In this document: positions 1-7,926 of the stretch, one piece after another | Numbering within the stretch: the stretch's first letter is position 1 | How the letters are laid out: every line of letters begins with the position of its first letter | Assembly: GCF_000969835.1 (NCBI RefSeq) | Contig: NZ_KQ033912.1 | Location: 3,290,816-3,354,815, forward strand | Reading direction: 5' to 3' | Origin: Parabacteroides goldsteinii DSM 19448 = WAL 12034 | GTDB lineage: Bacteria; Bacteroidota; Bacteroidia; Bacteroidales; Tannerellaceae | Length of the DNA: 64,000 nt | Translations under genes and position numbers: made by a program | The notes under the pieces: model-generated | What the model saw: the letters and a program-made list of their open reading frames with translations, nothing else | What the model was told of the DNA's origin: nothing | Database searches by the model: none

Positions 1-34
1 GTACTCCTTTTTCTCTTAATGACTTTGAACGTTA

Positions 35-421
35 TTAATCTTTCACGTTTGTTGAGGACGTTTGCTTTTCATAAGGAACCGTTGGTTCGTTCAGATATTG
101 CGGGTCCTGATTACGTAAGGTATAGGCCAGACGCTCCTGATTACGGCGGTTATCCCATAAAACGAGAATGGTAATTAGTTCATCGCTGTAATGATAAAAG
201 AGGGAGTATTCCGGAACAGCAATAAGATATCGTAAATGAGGATATTCCGTAGCTTTTCCTGACAAAGGAAAGGATACAGCCTGCTTTATTGTTTCTCTAA
301 ACTTGTTTAATAAATAACTGCTATACCGGGTATTACCATTACGCTCGTCATAAAAGTCTGCAATTTCTTCTAATTCTTGCAAGACTTCTTCATCCCATAT
401 TATTGCTCTGGCGTTAACCAT
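35..421 (-). CDS. ParE/RelE-family toxin of a type II toxin-antitoxin pair
   Basis: A 128-residue protein with the RelE/ParE layout: an N-terminal helical part rich in Glu and aromatic residues (about 8-26), then a beta-rich part with YLIAVPEYSLFYHY (about 65-78) and a final strand LVLWDNRRNQ (about 86-95). The last segment matches the usual end of ParE toxins, hydrophobic strand then W-x-x-R-R. Members of this family inhibit DNA gyrase (ParE) or cleave ribosome-bound mRNA (RelE); which applies cannot be told from sequence. The tail of about 30 residues after the core is hydrophilic and longer than usual. The ATG lies inside the end of the upstream antitoxin gene (22-nt overlap), so the two are probably translationally coupled. 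The family call is good; the molecular target is unknown. Confidence 0.8.
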   Translation of the reverse strand: MVNARAIIWDEEVLQELEEIADFYDERNGNTRYSSYLLNKFRETIKQAVSFPLSGKATEYPHLRYLIAVPEYSLFYHYSDELITILVLWDNRRNQERLAYTLRNQDPQYLNEPTVPYEKQTSSTNVKD

Positions 422-642
422 TTGGCAAATTTTTTTTTCATTTCTTCATCAGAAACTCCTTTTCCTGCTTTCATTCGTTCCAAAGCACAGTCTATCTTTC
501 CTTTTAATTCCGAAGAAAAGTATAAGATATCGTTTTTTTGCTCCTTTTGGTCGAGTAACTGTTCGATTTCATTAATAAGATGTTCGTCGAATACAGTTTG
601 CAAGCGTTGGATAAGGTGTTGTTTGCGTTCTATTAATGTCAT
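400..642 (-). CDS. Probable antitoxin partner of the ParE-like toxin
   Basis: An 80-residue, charged, helix-rich protein encoded directly upstream of the toxin and overlapping it by 22 nt. It starts MTLIERKQHLIQRLQ and ends with a Lys-rich stretch and LTPEQ. I do not see a clear ribbon-helix-helix or helix-turn-helix. The antitoxin call rests mainly on position (antitoxin first, toxin second, overlapping frames) and size. Antitoxins of this kind bind their toxin through the C-terminal half and usually repress their own promoter. A start at 642 is supported by the lack of another good Met nearby. Confidence 0.7.
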   Translation of the reverse strand: MTLIERKQHLIQRLQTVFDEHLINEIEQLLDQKEQKNDILYFSSELKGKIDCALERMKAGKGVSDEEMKKKFAKWLTPEQ

Positions 643-691
643 ATCGCTTTATTTTTAAAGTTCTGCTGCAAATGTAGCAATTATAAATCAA

Positions 692-1837
692 TTATAGCGG
701 CGGATACTCCGGTTCGTCTACGGCAACGACGGCCAGACATTCGATTTCGACCAACCAGCCGGAACGGCATACCGGGGCGCGGACAATCAGGTAAGGCATA
801 TTCGGATGATTAGCTTTCATGTATTGTTCGATGCGGACGAAATCACCTGTGTCGCGGATATAGACGATGGCCTGCATGATGTCGTTCAGATCGGCTCCGG
901 CTTCATTCAGCAAGGCGGTGATGTTTTCAATCATACGTTCCGATTGCTTGATGACATCTCCCGGATGTACGATCTCACCATACCGGTCGATGCTGGCGGT
1001 ACCCGAAACGAATACATGACGGCGGTCGCCATACGTAATGGCTGTTCCCCTTTCAAAAGTCACGCCATATTCATACGTCCGGCTCAGGTGGTCGGGGGCA
1101 TAGAGATATTGAATCTGTTCCTGTCCGATACCCGATACGGCATACGTGTCCATTGTCACGAAAACATTGGTATCCTGATAGCGTCCCTCAATGCCGGTAC
1201 TGGCAATAAAATGAGTGTTTTCCGTCAGGTTCTGTGTAGCAAATACATCTTTGCGGGCTTTGACGACTCCCGGATAATTCACGTCTACGTTCTGAACAAA
1301 TATCCAGGTACGGATACAGTTGTTTGCCAACGTGCAGTTGGCGGCCGTCAGCTGCATGATATAATCGCGGAAGATAAGCCGTGTCTGATACTCCGAATTG
1401 GCAGCACGGTTGCACAGGTTAGCCCCGAATAGTTGGCGGTAGTTGCCATGACGTGCTTCAAACAGGTTACTGGGAAGAACCTGCGTCTGTACTCCGGTTT
1501 GAAGCCATGCCCAAAGAGCTATTTTAGTACCGTTCATCGGTGCCTGTTGTACGATGGACAAAGCGCAATACGGGTTACTGCGGTCCTGTTCCATCAGCGA
1601 TGCTGTCTGGTTGGTGACATCGCTCAGGAAGTAGCGGCGGAATACGGCTGTCGGGTTTCCGGGAAGTTCTTCTACACATTGCGTATAGGCTTGCAGAAGA
1701 TTCTGTAGTTGGGTAGGGTAATCTTCCAGGCAATCCGTTTGCTGGAAGAGAAGATGATATTCTGTAATACCCTTTTTAGTCTCGAATGAGGTGATTTGCA
1801 CCTCTGTCTTATCGTATTGTTTGGAAATTAGATTCAT
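692..1837 (-). CDS. Chorismatase/RidA-superfamily protein (copy 1)
   Basis: A 381-residue protein, start placed at 1837 because the paralogue at 3278-4429 begins at the same alignment point (MNLISKQYD here, MTFTTKTYE there); the frame stays open upstream but that part is not shared. The C-terminal third (about 265-375) is a RidA/YjgF fold with GTASIDRYGEIVHPGD and LVEIE. The N-terminal two thirds contain IRTWIFVQNVDVNY and STGIEG, resembling the N-terminal domain of FkbO/Hyg5/XanB2-type chorismatases, which have this two-part architecture. Near the end, C357 and E364 sit seven apart in CRSGWLVE, like the C-R-P-x-L-x-x-E segment I recall for chorismatases. The substrate is inferred, not shown. 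It is the last gene of the minus-strand cluster, 103 nt after the LuxR-type gene. Confidence 0.65.
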   Translation of the reverse strand: MNLISKQYDKTEVQITSFETKKGITEYHLLFQQTDCLEDYPTQLQNLLQAYTQCVEELPGNPTAVFRRYFLSDVTNQTASLMEQDRSNPYCALSIVQQAPMNGTKIALWAWLQTGVQTQVLPSNLFEARHGNYRQLFGANLCNRAANSEYQTRLIFRDYIMQLTAANCTLANNCIRTWIFVQNVDVNYPGVVKARKDVFATQNLTENTHFIASTGIEGRYQDTNVFVTMDTYAVSGIGQEQIQYLYAPDHLSRTYEYGVTFERGTAITYGDRRHVFVSGTASIDRYGEIVHPGDVIKQSERMIENITALLNEAGADLNDIMQAIVYIRDTGDFVRIEQYMKANHPNMPYLIVRAPVCRSGWLVEIECLAVVAVDEPEYPPL

Positions 1838-1940
1838 GGTATCCTGATATATTTTGTTTCTTTTCCCAAAGATACAGCATATCAGTATGAACCCAAATTT
1901 TGGAGTGTGAAAAGAAAACAAAAGCTGTGAGAAAAATATA

Positions 1941-2549
1941 TCAGGCTTTTTTTATGTCGTTCAATTCAATCAGTTTATTTACAATTGCGTATACGGTCAA
2001 ACCGCTGGCACTATGTACTTGCAGTTTGCGGGCTATATTGCGGCGGTGTGTGATTACCGTATGGGTAGATAGATAGAGGCGGTCAGCTATTTCGCGATTA
2101 GTCATTCCTTTCACAACACATATAACAATCTCCTTTTCGCGCGAACTGAGTGTCTGCTGTTCCTCTTCTCCTGTATCCGGGCAGGCTTCTTCTGCGTTTA
2201 GCCGTTCCAGTTTATGCTTTAACTCATCCGGGCTGTCGTAGATGTTAATCTGGTCATCGTACGACCGGAGCTGGGTATGGTCGGCCGCTATATACGTAAG
2301 GGCCAGGCATTTCATTTCGGGACATCCGCATTCCTCCTTTAAACGTTGTATGCCGGAATAACCGGGTAATGCCGGGTTAATCATCAAGACCTCCGGGCGA
2401 TGCATGCGGAGACTTTCTATGAGACATTCGGCGGTTGCTATTTCTGTGAGCTGGATGCGAAGTCCGGGCAGTCGTTTCAGTAAAGTAACCAGTCCGCAAC
2501 GGATAATGGCAGACGGTTCGGCAATAGCTATTTTGATGTTAGGGTTCAT
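1941..2549 (-). CDS. LuxR-type response regulator with degenerate receiver
   Basis: A 202-residue protein with a receiver-like N-terminal domain (about 5-120) and a LuxR/FixJ-type helix-turn-helix (about 138-195) including LSSREKEIVICVVKGMTNREIA and the recognition helix region THTVITHRRNIARKL. In the receiver the position normally held by the phosphorylated Asp is Asn58 (VLMINPALPG), and the acidic pair near residue 11 is E-P, so normal phosphorylation is unlikely. It may respond to protein partners, redox state or oligomerisation instead. It starts 10 nt after the hemerythrin-type gene ends and is therefore probably in the same mRNA. It is a candidate regulator of the cluster at 692-10496. 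Confidence 0.85.
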   Translation of the reverse strand: MNPNIKIAIAEPSAIIRCGLVTLLKRLPGLRIQLTEIATAECLIESLRMHRPEVLMINPALPGYSGIQRLKEECGCPEMKCLALTYIAADHTQLRSYDDQINIYDSPDELKHKLERLNAEEACPDTGEEEQQTLSSREKEIVICVVKGMTNREIADRLYLSTHTVITHRRNIARKLQVHSASGLTVYAIVNKLIELNDIKKA

Positions 2550-2559
2550 AAAGCAGCAG

Positions 2560-3252
2560 TCATTTTATTGTTTTTTCAATTGCCAGTACAGCGGGAACGA
2601 AGAGGTAATCTTCTACCCGGTTATGAGAAGCCAAATCCTGTTCGGTGGCAAAGATATCGAACAGGACGCTGTTCAGCAGATAATTGTCGGGTCCGGGATA
2701 GTATTTGAGCAGGATATTTTTGAGCTCAACGATCTTCATCTCTATTTGGTCGTGCCGTTTGCGGAAAATACTGATATTGTATTTGGAGTCCTTCACGCCG
2801 TCCTGTAGATTGCGGACATAAGGAAAGACAATCTTTTCTTCGTACGACATGTGCTTATGTACTTCATAAACATAATCGTCGAAGAATTTGGTGATGGCGA
2901 AGGCAATATCACCCGGGCAGCCGATAATCGCTTCCGTCAGTTTGCGGCGGATATGCGGGAGGCGGAAGTTCAGGAAATAATCGTGCGCATTGTGCAGATA
3001 GGTAATCAGTGAACCGACAGAGAGGCAGTTGTCGATACCGTTTATCACGGCGGGAGTCTCTTCCGTCAGGAAATTGACAACGGTCAGGAAGGTACAGCTG
3101 TCCACTTCGTTCTGCCGGCATACGTCGCCGATATTTTTCTCTCCGAATCCCAGGTCGATGCCGAAGCGGCTCATAACGAGAACCATCGGGTAGTTCTCGC
3201 AAATCAGGTCGCTCATTTTATCTGTCTCTGTGTATTTTCCTTGTTTATACAT
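2560..3252 (-). CDS. Hemerythrin-domain iron-centre repair protein (RIC/ScdA/YtfE-like)
   Basis: A 230-residue protein; start placed at 3252 (MYKQGKYTETDKMSDL), since the upstream in-frame extension runs into the preceding gene. Residues about 10-50 resemble the short ScdA N-terminal domain (SDLICENYP, FGIDLGFG), but the two Cys usually found after the G-I-D are absent. Residues about 80-225 form a four-helix hemerythrin-like domain with candidate di-iron ligands H87 or H90, H132 or H134 with E138/E139, H167 with E171, and H210 with E214. RIC proteins repair iron-sulfur clusters damaged by nitric oxide or peroxide. Its place next to a regulator, cytochrome and imelysin genes fits an iron and nitrosative stress role. 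Confidence 0.82.
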   Translation of the reverse strand: MYKQGKYTETDKMSDLICENYPMVLVMSRFGIDLGFGEKNIGDVCRQNEVDSCTFLTVVNFLTEETPAVINGIDNCLSVGSLITYLHNAHDYFLNFRLPHIRRKLTEAIIGCPGDIAFAITKFFDDYVYEVHKHMSYEEKIVFPYVRNLQDGVKDSKYNISIFRKRHDQIEMKIVELKNILLKYYPGPDNYLLNSVLFDIFATEQDLASHNRVEDYLFVPAVLAIEKTIK

Positions 3253-3277
3253 AGTTGTTATTTTTAGGATGTTAAGT

Positions 3278-4429
3278 TTATAGACAGGAGTATTGCGGAA
3301 GGTCGGCCGGTATAATAGCCACGCATTCCGTTTCAATCAGCCATCCCGGACGGCATACCGGTGCCAGTACGATAAGGTGCGGCAATTCCGGATAATGGGT
3401 ACTGATATATTTCTGTACATTCTCATAGTCTGCCGGGTCGCGCAGGTAAACGATGGCCTGCATGATGTCGCCGATGGAAGCCCCGGCCTCTTCCAGTAGG
3501 GCGCTGATGTTTTCCATCATTCGACCGGTCTGTTTCAATATGTCGCCGGGATAGACAATCTCGCCTTTATTGTCGATACTGGCTGTGCCGGACAGGAAGA
3601 TATGTTTACGGTCGCCGTAGGAGACGGCGGTACCCCGTTCAAAAGTGACGCCATATTCATAGGTCGGATTGAGATGGGTGGGAGCATACAGGAACTGTAT
3701 CTGTTCCGGTTGCAGGCCGTCGACGGTATAGGCATCCATTTGTACCAATACATCCGGATCGGCATGGCGTCCTTCTATACCGGTGCTGGATATATAATGT
3801 GTCTTTTCCGTCAGGTTCTGCGTGATGAAAACTTCCTTGCGGGCTTTTACTACGCCGGCATAATTGACGTCTACATTCTGTACGAAGAACCAGGTCCGGA
3901 TACAATCGGCAGCCAGGGTACAATGTTGTTCGGTCAGTTGCAACACATAATCGTTGAGTAGCAACCGGGTCTGGTATTCGGAAGTCGCTGCCTTGTTGTG
4001 TGCACCTCCGTTCCATAGGTGGCGATACCCGTTGTGGGATGCTTCAAACATTCCTGAGTTGCAGGTTTCTGTCGCCATCCCGGTTTGCAGCCAGGTCCAT
4101 AAGGCTATTTTTGTGCCGTTGAGGGGTGCCTGTTGCACGATGGATAAGGCGCAGAACGGGTTTTCACATTCCCGTTCCATCAACATATCCGCCTGGTTGG
4201 CCGCATCGCTCAGAAAGTAGCGATGGAAAACGGCTACGGCATTACCGACCTCTTTTTTAGTCACTGCGTCGTATGCTCTTTGTAAAGAATCCAACTGTTC
4301 CCCGAAAGAAAGTGAAGGGTCGGTAACGGAAAACATAATATGATATTCCGTTACCCCTCCCTTGCTTTCAAAAGAACAAATTTGAGCGTATATGGTGTTT
4401 TGTTCGTATGTTTTTGTTGTGAATGTCAT
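3278..4429 (-). CDS. Chorismatase/RidA-superfamily protein (copy 2)
   Basis: A 383-residue paralogue of the protein at 692-1837, colinear over the full length with no large gap. Shared blocks include SIVQQAPLNGTKIALW, IRTWFFVQNVDVNY, STGIEG, YEYGVTFERGTA, GTASIDNKGEIVYPGD and the C-terminal CRPGWLIE (C359, E366). The C-terminal third is RidA-like; the N-terminal part resembles chorismatase N-terminal domains. A role in making or breaking down an aromatic acid from chorismate is an inference; a simpler imine/enamine deaminase role as in RidA is the alternative. It lies 21 nt after the cytochrome gene and 25 nt before the RIC-type gene. Two diverged copies flanking a regulator and a repair protein suggest separate, non-redundant jobs. 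Confidence 0.65.
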   Translation of the reverse strand: MTFTTKTYEQNTIYAQICSFESKGGVTEYHIMFSVTDPSLSFGEQLDSLQRAYDAVTKKEVGNAVAVFHRYFLSDAANQADMLMERECENPFCALSIVQQAPLNGTKIALWTWLQTGMATETCNSGMFEASHNGYRHLWNGGAHNKAATSEYQTRLLLNDYVLQLTEQHCTLAADCIRTWFFVQNVDVNYAGVVKARKEVFITQNLTEKTHYISSTGIEGRHADPDVLVQMDAYTVDGLQPEQIQFLYAPTHLNPTYEYGVTFERGTAVSYGDRKHIFLSGTASIDNKGEIVYPGDILKQTGRMMENISALLEEAGASIGDIMQAIVYLRDPADYENVQKYISTHYPELPHLIVLAPVCRPGWLIETECVAIIPADLPQYSCL

Positions 4430-4450
4430 TGTCTGTTTTGTTATTCCTCA

Positions 4451-5158
4451 TTAATTATTGGGAGCTCCTTCCTGTATCCATGTTTTTATAAGCGCGAGAA
4501 TTTCTTGCTTACCTGTACTGTTGAACATATCTTTATGGATAGGATTCTCTTCCAGTATCTCGAGTATAAAACTATTATGAGGATCACCGGGCGTTACATA
4601 GTTCATTCCTTCTTCCGAGACTGGTGCTTTAACGTTTACCAATGATTTATAAGCTGTATTTTCCCTCAAATCGAGGTTCCCTGCTAATCCGGAACTACTC
4701 TCTCCATGGCAGGACAGACAGTTTGTCTTGAATACCTGAGACTGGATACGTTTGAAGCTTGCCAATTCTAACTCTCCAAAATTAATTTCAATATTCTCTC
4801 CATTGTTTTCAACCGGCTGGTTACAGTATGAATAGATCACTTTTTTCCCATTGCTGATAATGGCAATATTTATGCTTTTTGTATCAGGACTCAGGTTGTT
4901 CAGTTTGACTGTCCGTTCTCTGCCGTCGATTGTCGGTTTGGAGATGCGTTTTGTCAATAAGGGGATTTGCGTGTCTGTTCCAAAGGCTGCAAGAGATAAG
5001 TAGTTCTCTTTCGGCCAGGCATCAATCCCCTTGAAGGTTACTGTTACGGAGGCGGTTCGTCCCGAGTCGATCGTTTCGTCCGGATAAATTGTTCCTTCAT
5101 CGCATCCGCAAAGCATTAGAAGAAAGGAGCAAACGAACCCTGTATATTTATTCTTCAT
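4451..5158 (-). CDS. c-type cytochrome lipoprotein
   Basis: A 235-residue protein with a short signal peptide and lipobox (LCGC, lipidated C19). A single haem-attachment site CLSCH is at C147-x-x-C150-H151, inside a C-terminal domain of the kind found in planctomycete-type cytochrome c modules (LDLRENTAYKSL, then PGDPHNSFILEIL). The axial Met is not in the usual M-P context; M211 is a candidate. The middle part (about 35-130) is beta-rich with no clear family. The mature protein would be anchored on the periplasmic or outer-membrane side and pass single electrons. It follows the porin by 14 nt, so it is probably co-transcribed with the porin and di-haem oxidoreductase. Confidence 0.8.
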   Translation of the reverse strand: MKNKYTGFVCSFLLMLCGCDEGTIYPDETIDSGRTASVTVTFKGIDAWPKENYLSLAAFGTDTQIPLLTKRISKPTIDGRERTVKLNNLSPDTKSINIAIISNGKKVIYSYCNQPVENNGENIEINFGELELASFKRIQSQVFKTNCLSCHGESSSGLAGNLDLRENTAYKSLVNVKAPVSEEGMNYVTPGDPHNSFILEILEENPIHKDMFNSTGKQEILALIKTWIQEGAPNN

Positions 5159-5172
5159 AATACATAAGTTTA

Positions 5173-6408
5173 TTAGAACGTAAACTGTAACATTGCTGTT
5201 GCCGAATGGCGTGCGATACCGATACCGTCTTCGTCGCGGTCACCTTGGGTGGCGTGTCCGGTACGTCCCATATACTGGTACATGACCTGCAATTTCAGGT
5301 TATTGTTGAAAAAGTAATAGTTCATTCCTATTGCCGGCATATTTAACAAACCACCGTCATCTGTAGCATTGCGGTCGAATACGTCATATCTCAATGCCCC
5401 CTGCAGTTTCGGTGTAATAAAGTATCCCGCCTGTGCATAAGCTCCCCAGAAATTTTTATCCGGTTTTTGCATGATTTTAGTAAAATGCATATTCATGAAG
5501 TAACCTTCCGCAGCAAAATACCAGCGGTTTTTGATCCAGGTAAATTCCAGTCCTACACGGGTATCGCTGGCGGACAAAAATTCGGCTTCAGCGTTGTAAG
5601 AGGCAGAAACTGCGATAGACATCTTATCATCATTCAGATTTTCCGGTGAACCTTGGGAGTTCGGCATCTCTCCTTTCGGCATAAAGGCAAGACGGCCGGA
5701 GTAGAGTAGGGATGGTAACCATTCGTGATCATCGCAATTCGTCTTTGTCGCTGTATTGACATCGATGCCGGTGCCATTGAATATACCTACCTGATATTCC
5801 CATTTATTATTGACTAATCCGTGTACCATGACACCCAGGTCGAAACCAGTCGACATGCTCGGTATCACATAATTGAGGTCATAAGGAAGTAAGATGGATC
5901 GCGTGGCCGAATAAGGTAATACGGGAAACAACGTTTCTCCCAATGTGCTTAGATAAGCGTGCATAAACGGTGTTTTGAATTTACCGGCGCGGATACGGAA
6001 AGATTCTTTTATAGCAATGTCGAACCATGCCTGCTGCAATAGTGCACCACCACTTTTGGCCGGATTCAATGATAAGTTGAAAGTAACTTTGTTGAATGCC
6101 TTCCCTGTAAAACCGAGGATGGCATTAGGTATGGCAAAACCAGAGTTCGCCACATTTTTAGCATAATGGCTTTCCAGTCCTTGGTCGTCATATCGGTTAT
6201 AGGTTGCACTAGCCTGTACAAGGGCATAAGGTTTGAACAGGAAATCACCAGCTTTTGTCGAAAAAGAGAACCCTTTCTTACCTGCCAAAGAGACCACATC
6301 GTTTTCTACGTATTTGTCGTCAATTTCTTTTTTAGTAGTATCTTGTGCTTGTATCTGAATTGTTGCAGATAATAATGCTGCTGTCAACGCGATATATAAT
6401 TTTTTCAT
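5173..6408 (-). CDS. Outer-membrane porin, phosphate-selective O/P type
   Basis: A 411-residue protein; start at 6408 gives a clean signal peptide (MKKLYIALTAALLSATIQIQAQ), while the longer in-frame form only adds residues before it. The mature part has alternating aromatic strands throughout and ends in Phe (AMLQFTF), typical of outer-membrane beta-barrels. GFSFSTKAGDFLFKPYALVQ and RIRAGKFKTPF are typical of the OprO/OprP-like porins of Bacteroidota. The substrate is not evident. The gene begins 19 nt after the di-haem oxidoreductase stop, and the cytochrome gene follows it by 14 nt. In this setting it may pass iron chelates or other anions into the periplasm. Confidence 0.78.
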   Translation of the reverse strand: MKKLYIALTAALLSATIQIQAQDTTKKEIDDKYVENDVVSLAGKKGFSFSTKAGDFLFKPYALVQASATYNRYDDQGLESHYAKNVANSGFAIPNAILGFTGKAFNKVTFNLSLNPAKSGGALLQQAWFDIAIKESFRIRAGKFKTPFMHAYLSTLGETLFPVLPYSATRSILLPYDLNYVIPSMSTGFDLGVMVHGLVNNKWEYQVGIFNGTGIDVNTATKTNCDDHEWLPSLLYSGRLAFMPKGEMPNSQGSPENLNDDKMSIAVSASYNAEAEFLSASDTRVGLEFTWIKNRWYFAAEGYFMNMHFTKIMQKPDKNFWGAYAQAGYFITPKLQGALRYDVFDRNATDDGGLLNMPAIGMNYYFFNNNLKLQVMYQYMGRTGHATQGDRDEDGIGIARHSATAMLQFTF

Positions 6409-6427
6409 TTCAATTTGTTTGACTTGT

Positions 6428-7834
6428 TTATAAACTTTGAAGAAATTTAATAAGAGCTTCACGGTCATCTTTACTCATACGGGCGAATAATGTGCGGGAT
6501 GCGGCTCCTTCGCCGCCATGCCACATGATGGCTTCCGTCAGGTTGCGTGCCCGTCCGTCGTGCAGAAAATAGCTATGACCGTTGACCACTTCCTGTAATC
6601 CCAGTCCCCATAACGGTGTAGTACGCCATTCGTTGCCGTTTGCTATTCCGCTTGGATAATCGTCACCCAGTTCCACTCCCATATCGTGAAGCAAATAGTC
6701 CGAATAGGGGTGAATGATTTGATTGCCGAGTTGAGGAAGTTCTGTATTGTTGAGCAAGACGGTTCCTCGTGGCCGTGTCTTTAGGGTGGTTACATGGCAA
6801 AGGTGGCATTTAGCCTGATAAAATAGTTGCTCTCCTTTTTTTACAGTAGCGTCATTAATGTTGCGACGTGCCGGTACACCTAAAGTTTGCAAATATAAGT
6901 CTACATCTTCCATATCTTCAGTCGATACCTGTACTCCCGACATGGCAAATCCCATCATATTACTTTGTCCTTCGCCTACTTCATGCGGGAAACGGTCGTT
7001 TGTTACACCCAGGTCTGAAGAAAAACCGAGTTCAACAGTCAGATCCTGATGGTTTGCCTTGTTTCCGGAAAGACCGATCTGTTTTTTTCCTTTTTCCGTT
7101 ACATAATTGAGTCGTCCGCTAATACCATATTCCGGATAATTACTTTTTGCTGCAATTTGTTTCAGTAAATCCAGATCGAGCGCCATCATTTGTCCCATTC
7201 CAACATGGCGTAGAGGTTGGCGGACAGATATGCGTATATCCGACATCGGGATACTGTCGGCGTACCATTCTGTGACCTGATAGTGAGGCGTCATCAATTC
7301 GTATTCTTCGCCATCAGGAAATTTGTATTTTTGTACGGATGTCGTTATTTTGAGGCGTCCTTCCGGCTTTGTACCATAAATGGCCTGGTCGTGTAAGACA
7401 CGCCCGTAGTCGGGGTAGTAACCCCCACTTTTGCGGGAGATGTAAATCAGCATCGAAGAAAAACCGGCTCCTGACCCGCCATCTGCTATGGCAGGACGTG
7501 TTCTACCGGTACTTTTGTGGCAGCTTCCACAGGAATATCCGGCATATAGCGGACCTAAGCCACCTCCGGATACATTTTCTACACCACGTGCGTCGTCATA
7601 TAGTCCGTCACCGCTGTTAAAACGTTTTTCCAGTTCTCCTGTCACCCACTCGGATTGAGAGTCATAGGCGTCCGGCGCACTGGAAAAAATGGTAGAGATA
7701 CCGGCAGAGAGTTCTTCGGGAGATGCTGTCTGCCCATTCGGTTTTTTGACTAGCCAGTTCTCGATATCTTCCGTTTCACAACTGCAAAGCAAACATCCGA
7801 TAATAGAGAAATATATGAGTAATCTCTGTTTCAT
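6428..7834 (-). CDS. Di-haem oxidoreductase (DHOR/DUF1111) lipoprotein
   Basis: A 468-residue lipoprotein (MKQRLLIYFS start at 7834; lipobox cysteine C19 in LLCSC). It has two haem-binding sites, C102-x-x-C105-H106 (CGSCH) and C343-x-x-C346-H347 (CHLCH), as expected for the thiol-oxidoreductase/di-haem peroxidase-like DHOR family. The C-terminal part carries TTPLWGLGLQEVVNGHSYFLHDGRARNL-type residues common to this family, including an H-D-G-R-A motif. DHOR proteins are repeatedly encoded beside imelysin proteins, and the pair is thought to act in periplasmic iron handling, with electron transfer by the haems; the reaction is not settled. A hairpin at 7873-7905 separates it from the imelysin gene and may lower its expression. 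Confidence 0.87.
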   Translation of the reverse strand: MKQRLLIYFSIIGCLLCSCETEDIENWLVKKPNGQTASPEELSAGISTIFSSAPDAYDSQSEWVTGELEKRFNSGDGLYDDARGVENVSGGGLGPLYAGYSCGSCHKSTGRTRPAIADGGSGAGFSSMLIYISRKSGGYYPDYGRVLHDQAIYGTKPEGRLKITTSVQKYKFPDGEEYELMTPHYQVTEWYADSIPMSDIRISVRQPLRHVGMGQMMALDLDLLKQIAAKSNYPEYGISGRLNYVTEKGKKQIGLSGNKANHQDLTVELGFSSDLGVTNDRFPHEVGEGQSNMMGFAMSGVQVSTEDMEDVDLYLQTLGVPARRNINDATVKKGEQLFYQAKCHLCHVTTLKTRPRGTVLLNNTELPQLGNQIIHPYSDYLLHDMGVELGDDYPSGIANGNEWRTTPLWGLGLQEVVNGHSYFLHDGRARNLTEAIMWHGGEGAASRTLFARMSKDDREALIKFLQSL

Positions 7835-7872
7835 TTTATTGGTTATTGATATATAGCTTAAATGCAAAAGGG

Positions 7873-7905
7873 GGGAGGAACCTTTTTGTTATAAGGTTCC
7901 TTCCC
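7873..7905 (-). terminator. Hairpin between imelysin and di-haem oxidoreductase genes
   Basis: On the minus strand GGGAAGGAACCTT pairs with AAGGTTCCTCCC around a short A-rich loop, followed by C and T residues (CCCTTTTGC). It sits in the 92-nt gap inside an otherwise tightly packed gene row. It may be an intercistronic attenuator or RNA-stabilising hairpin rather than a full stop. Confidence 0.6.
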
Positions 7906-7926
7906 GATACTTATATTATGTTTGTG

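Noticed and set aside
806..1432. 208-codon plus-strand open frame
   Set aside because: Antisense shadow of the chorismatase-like gene; no similarity or start signal.
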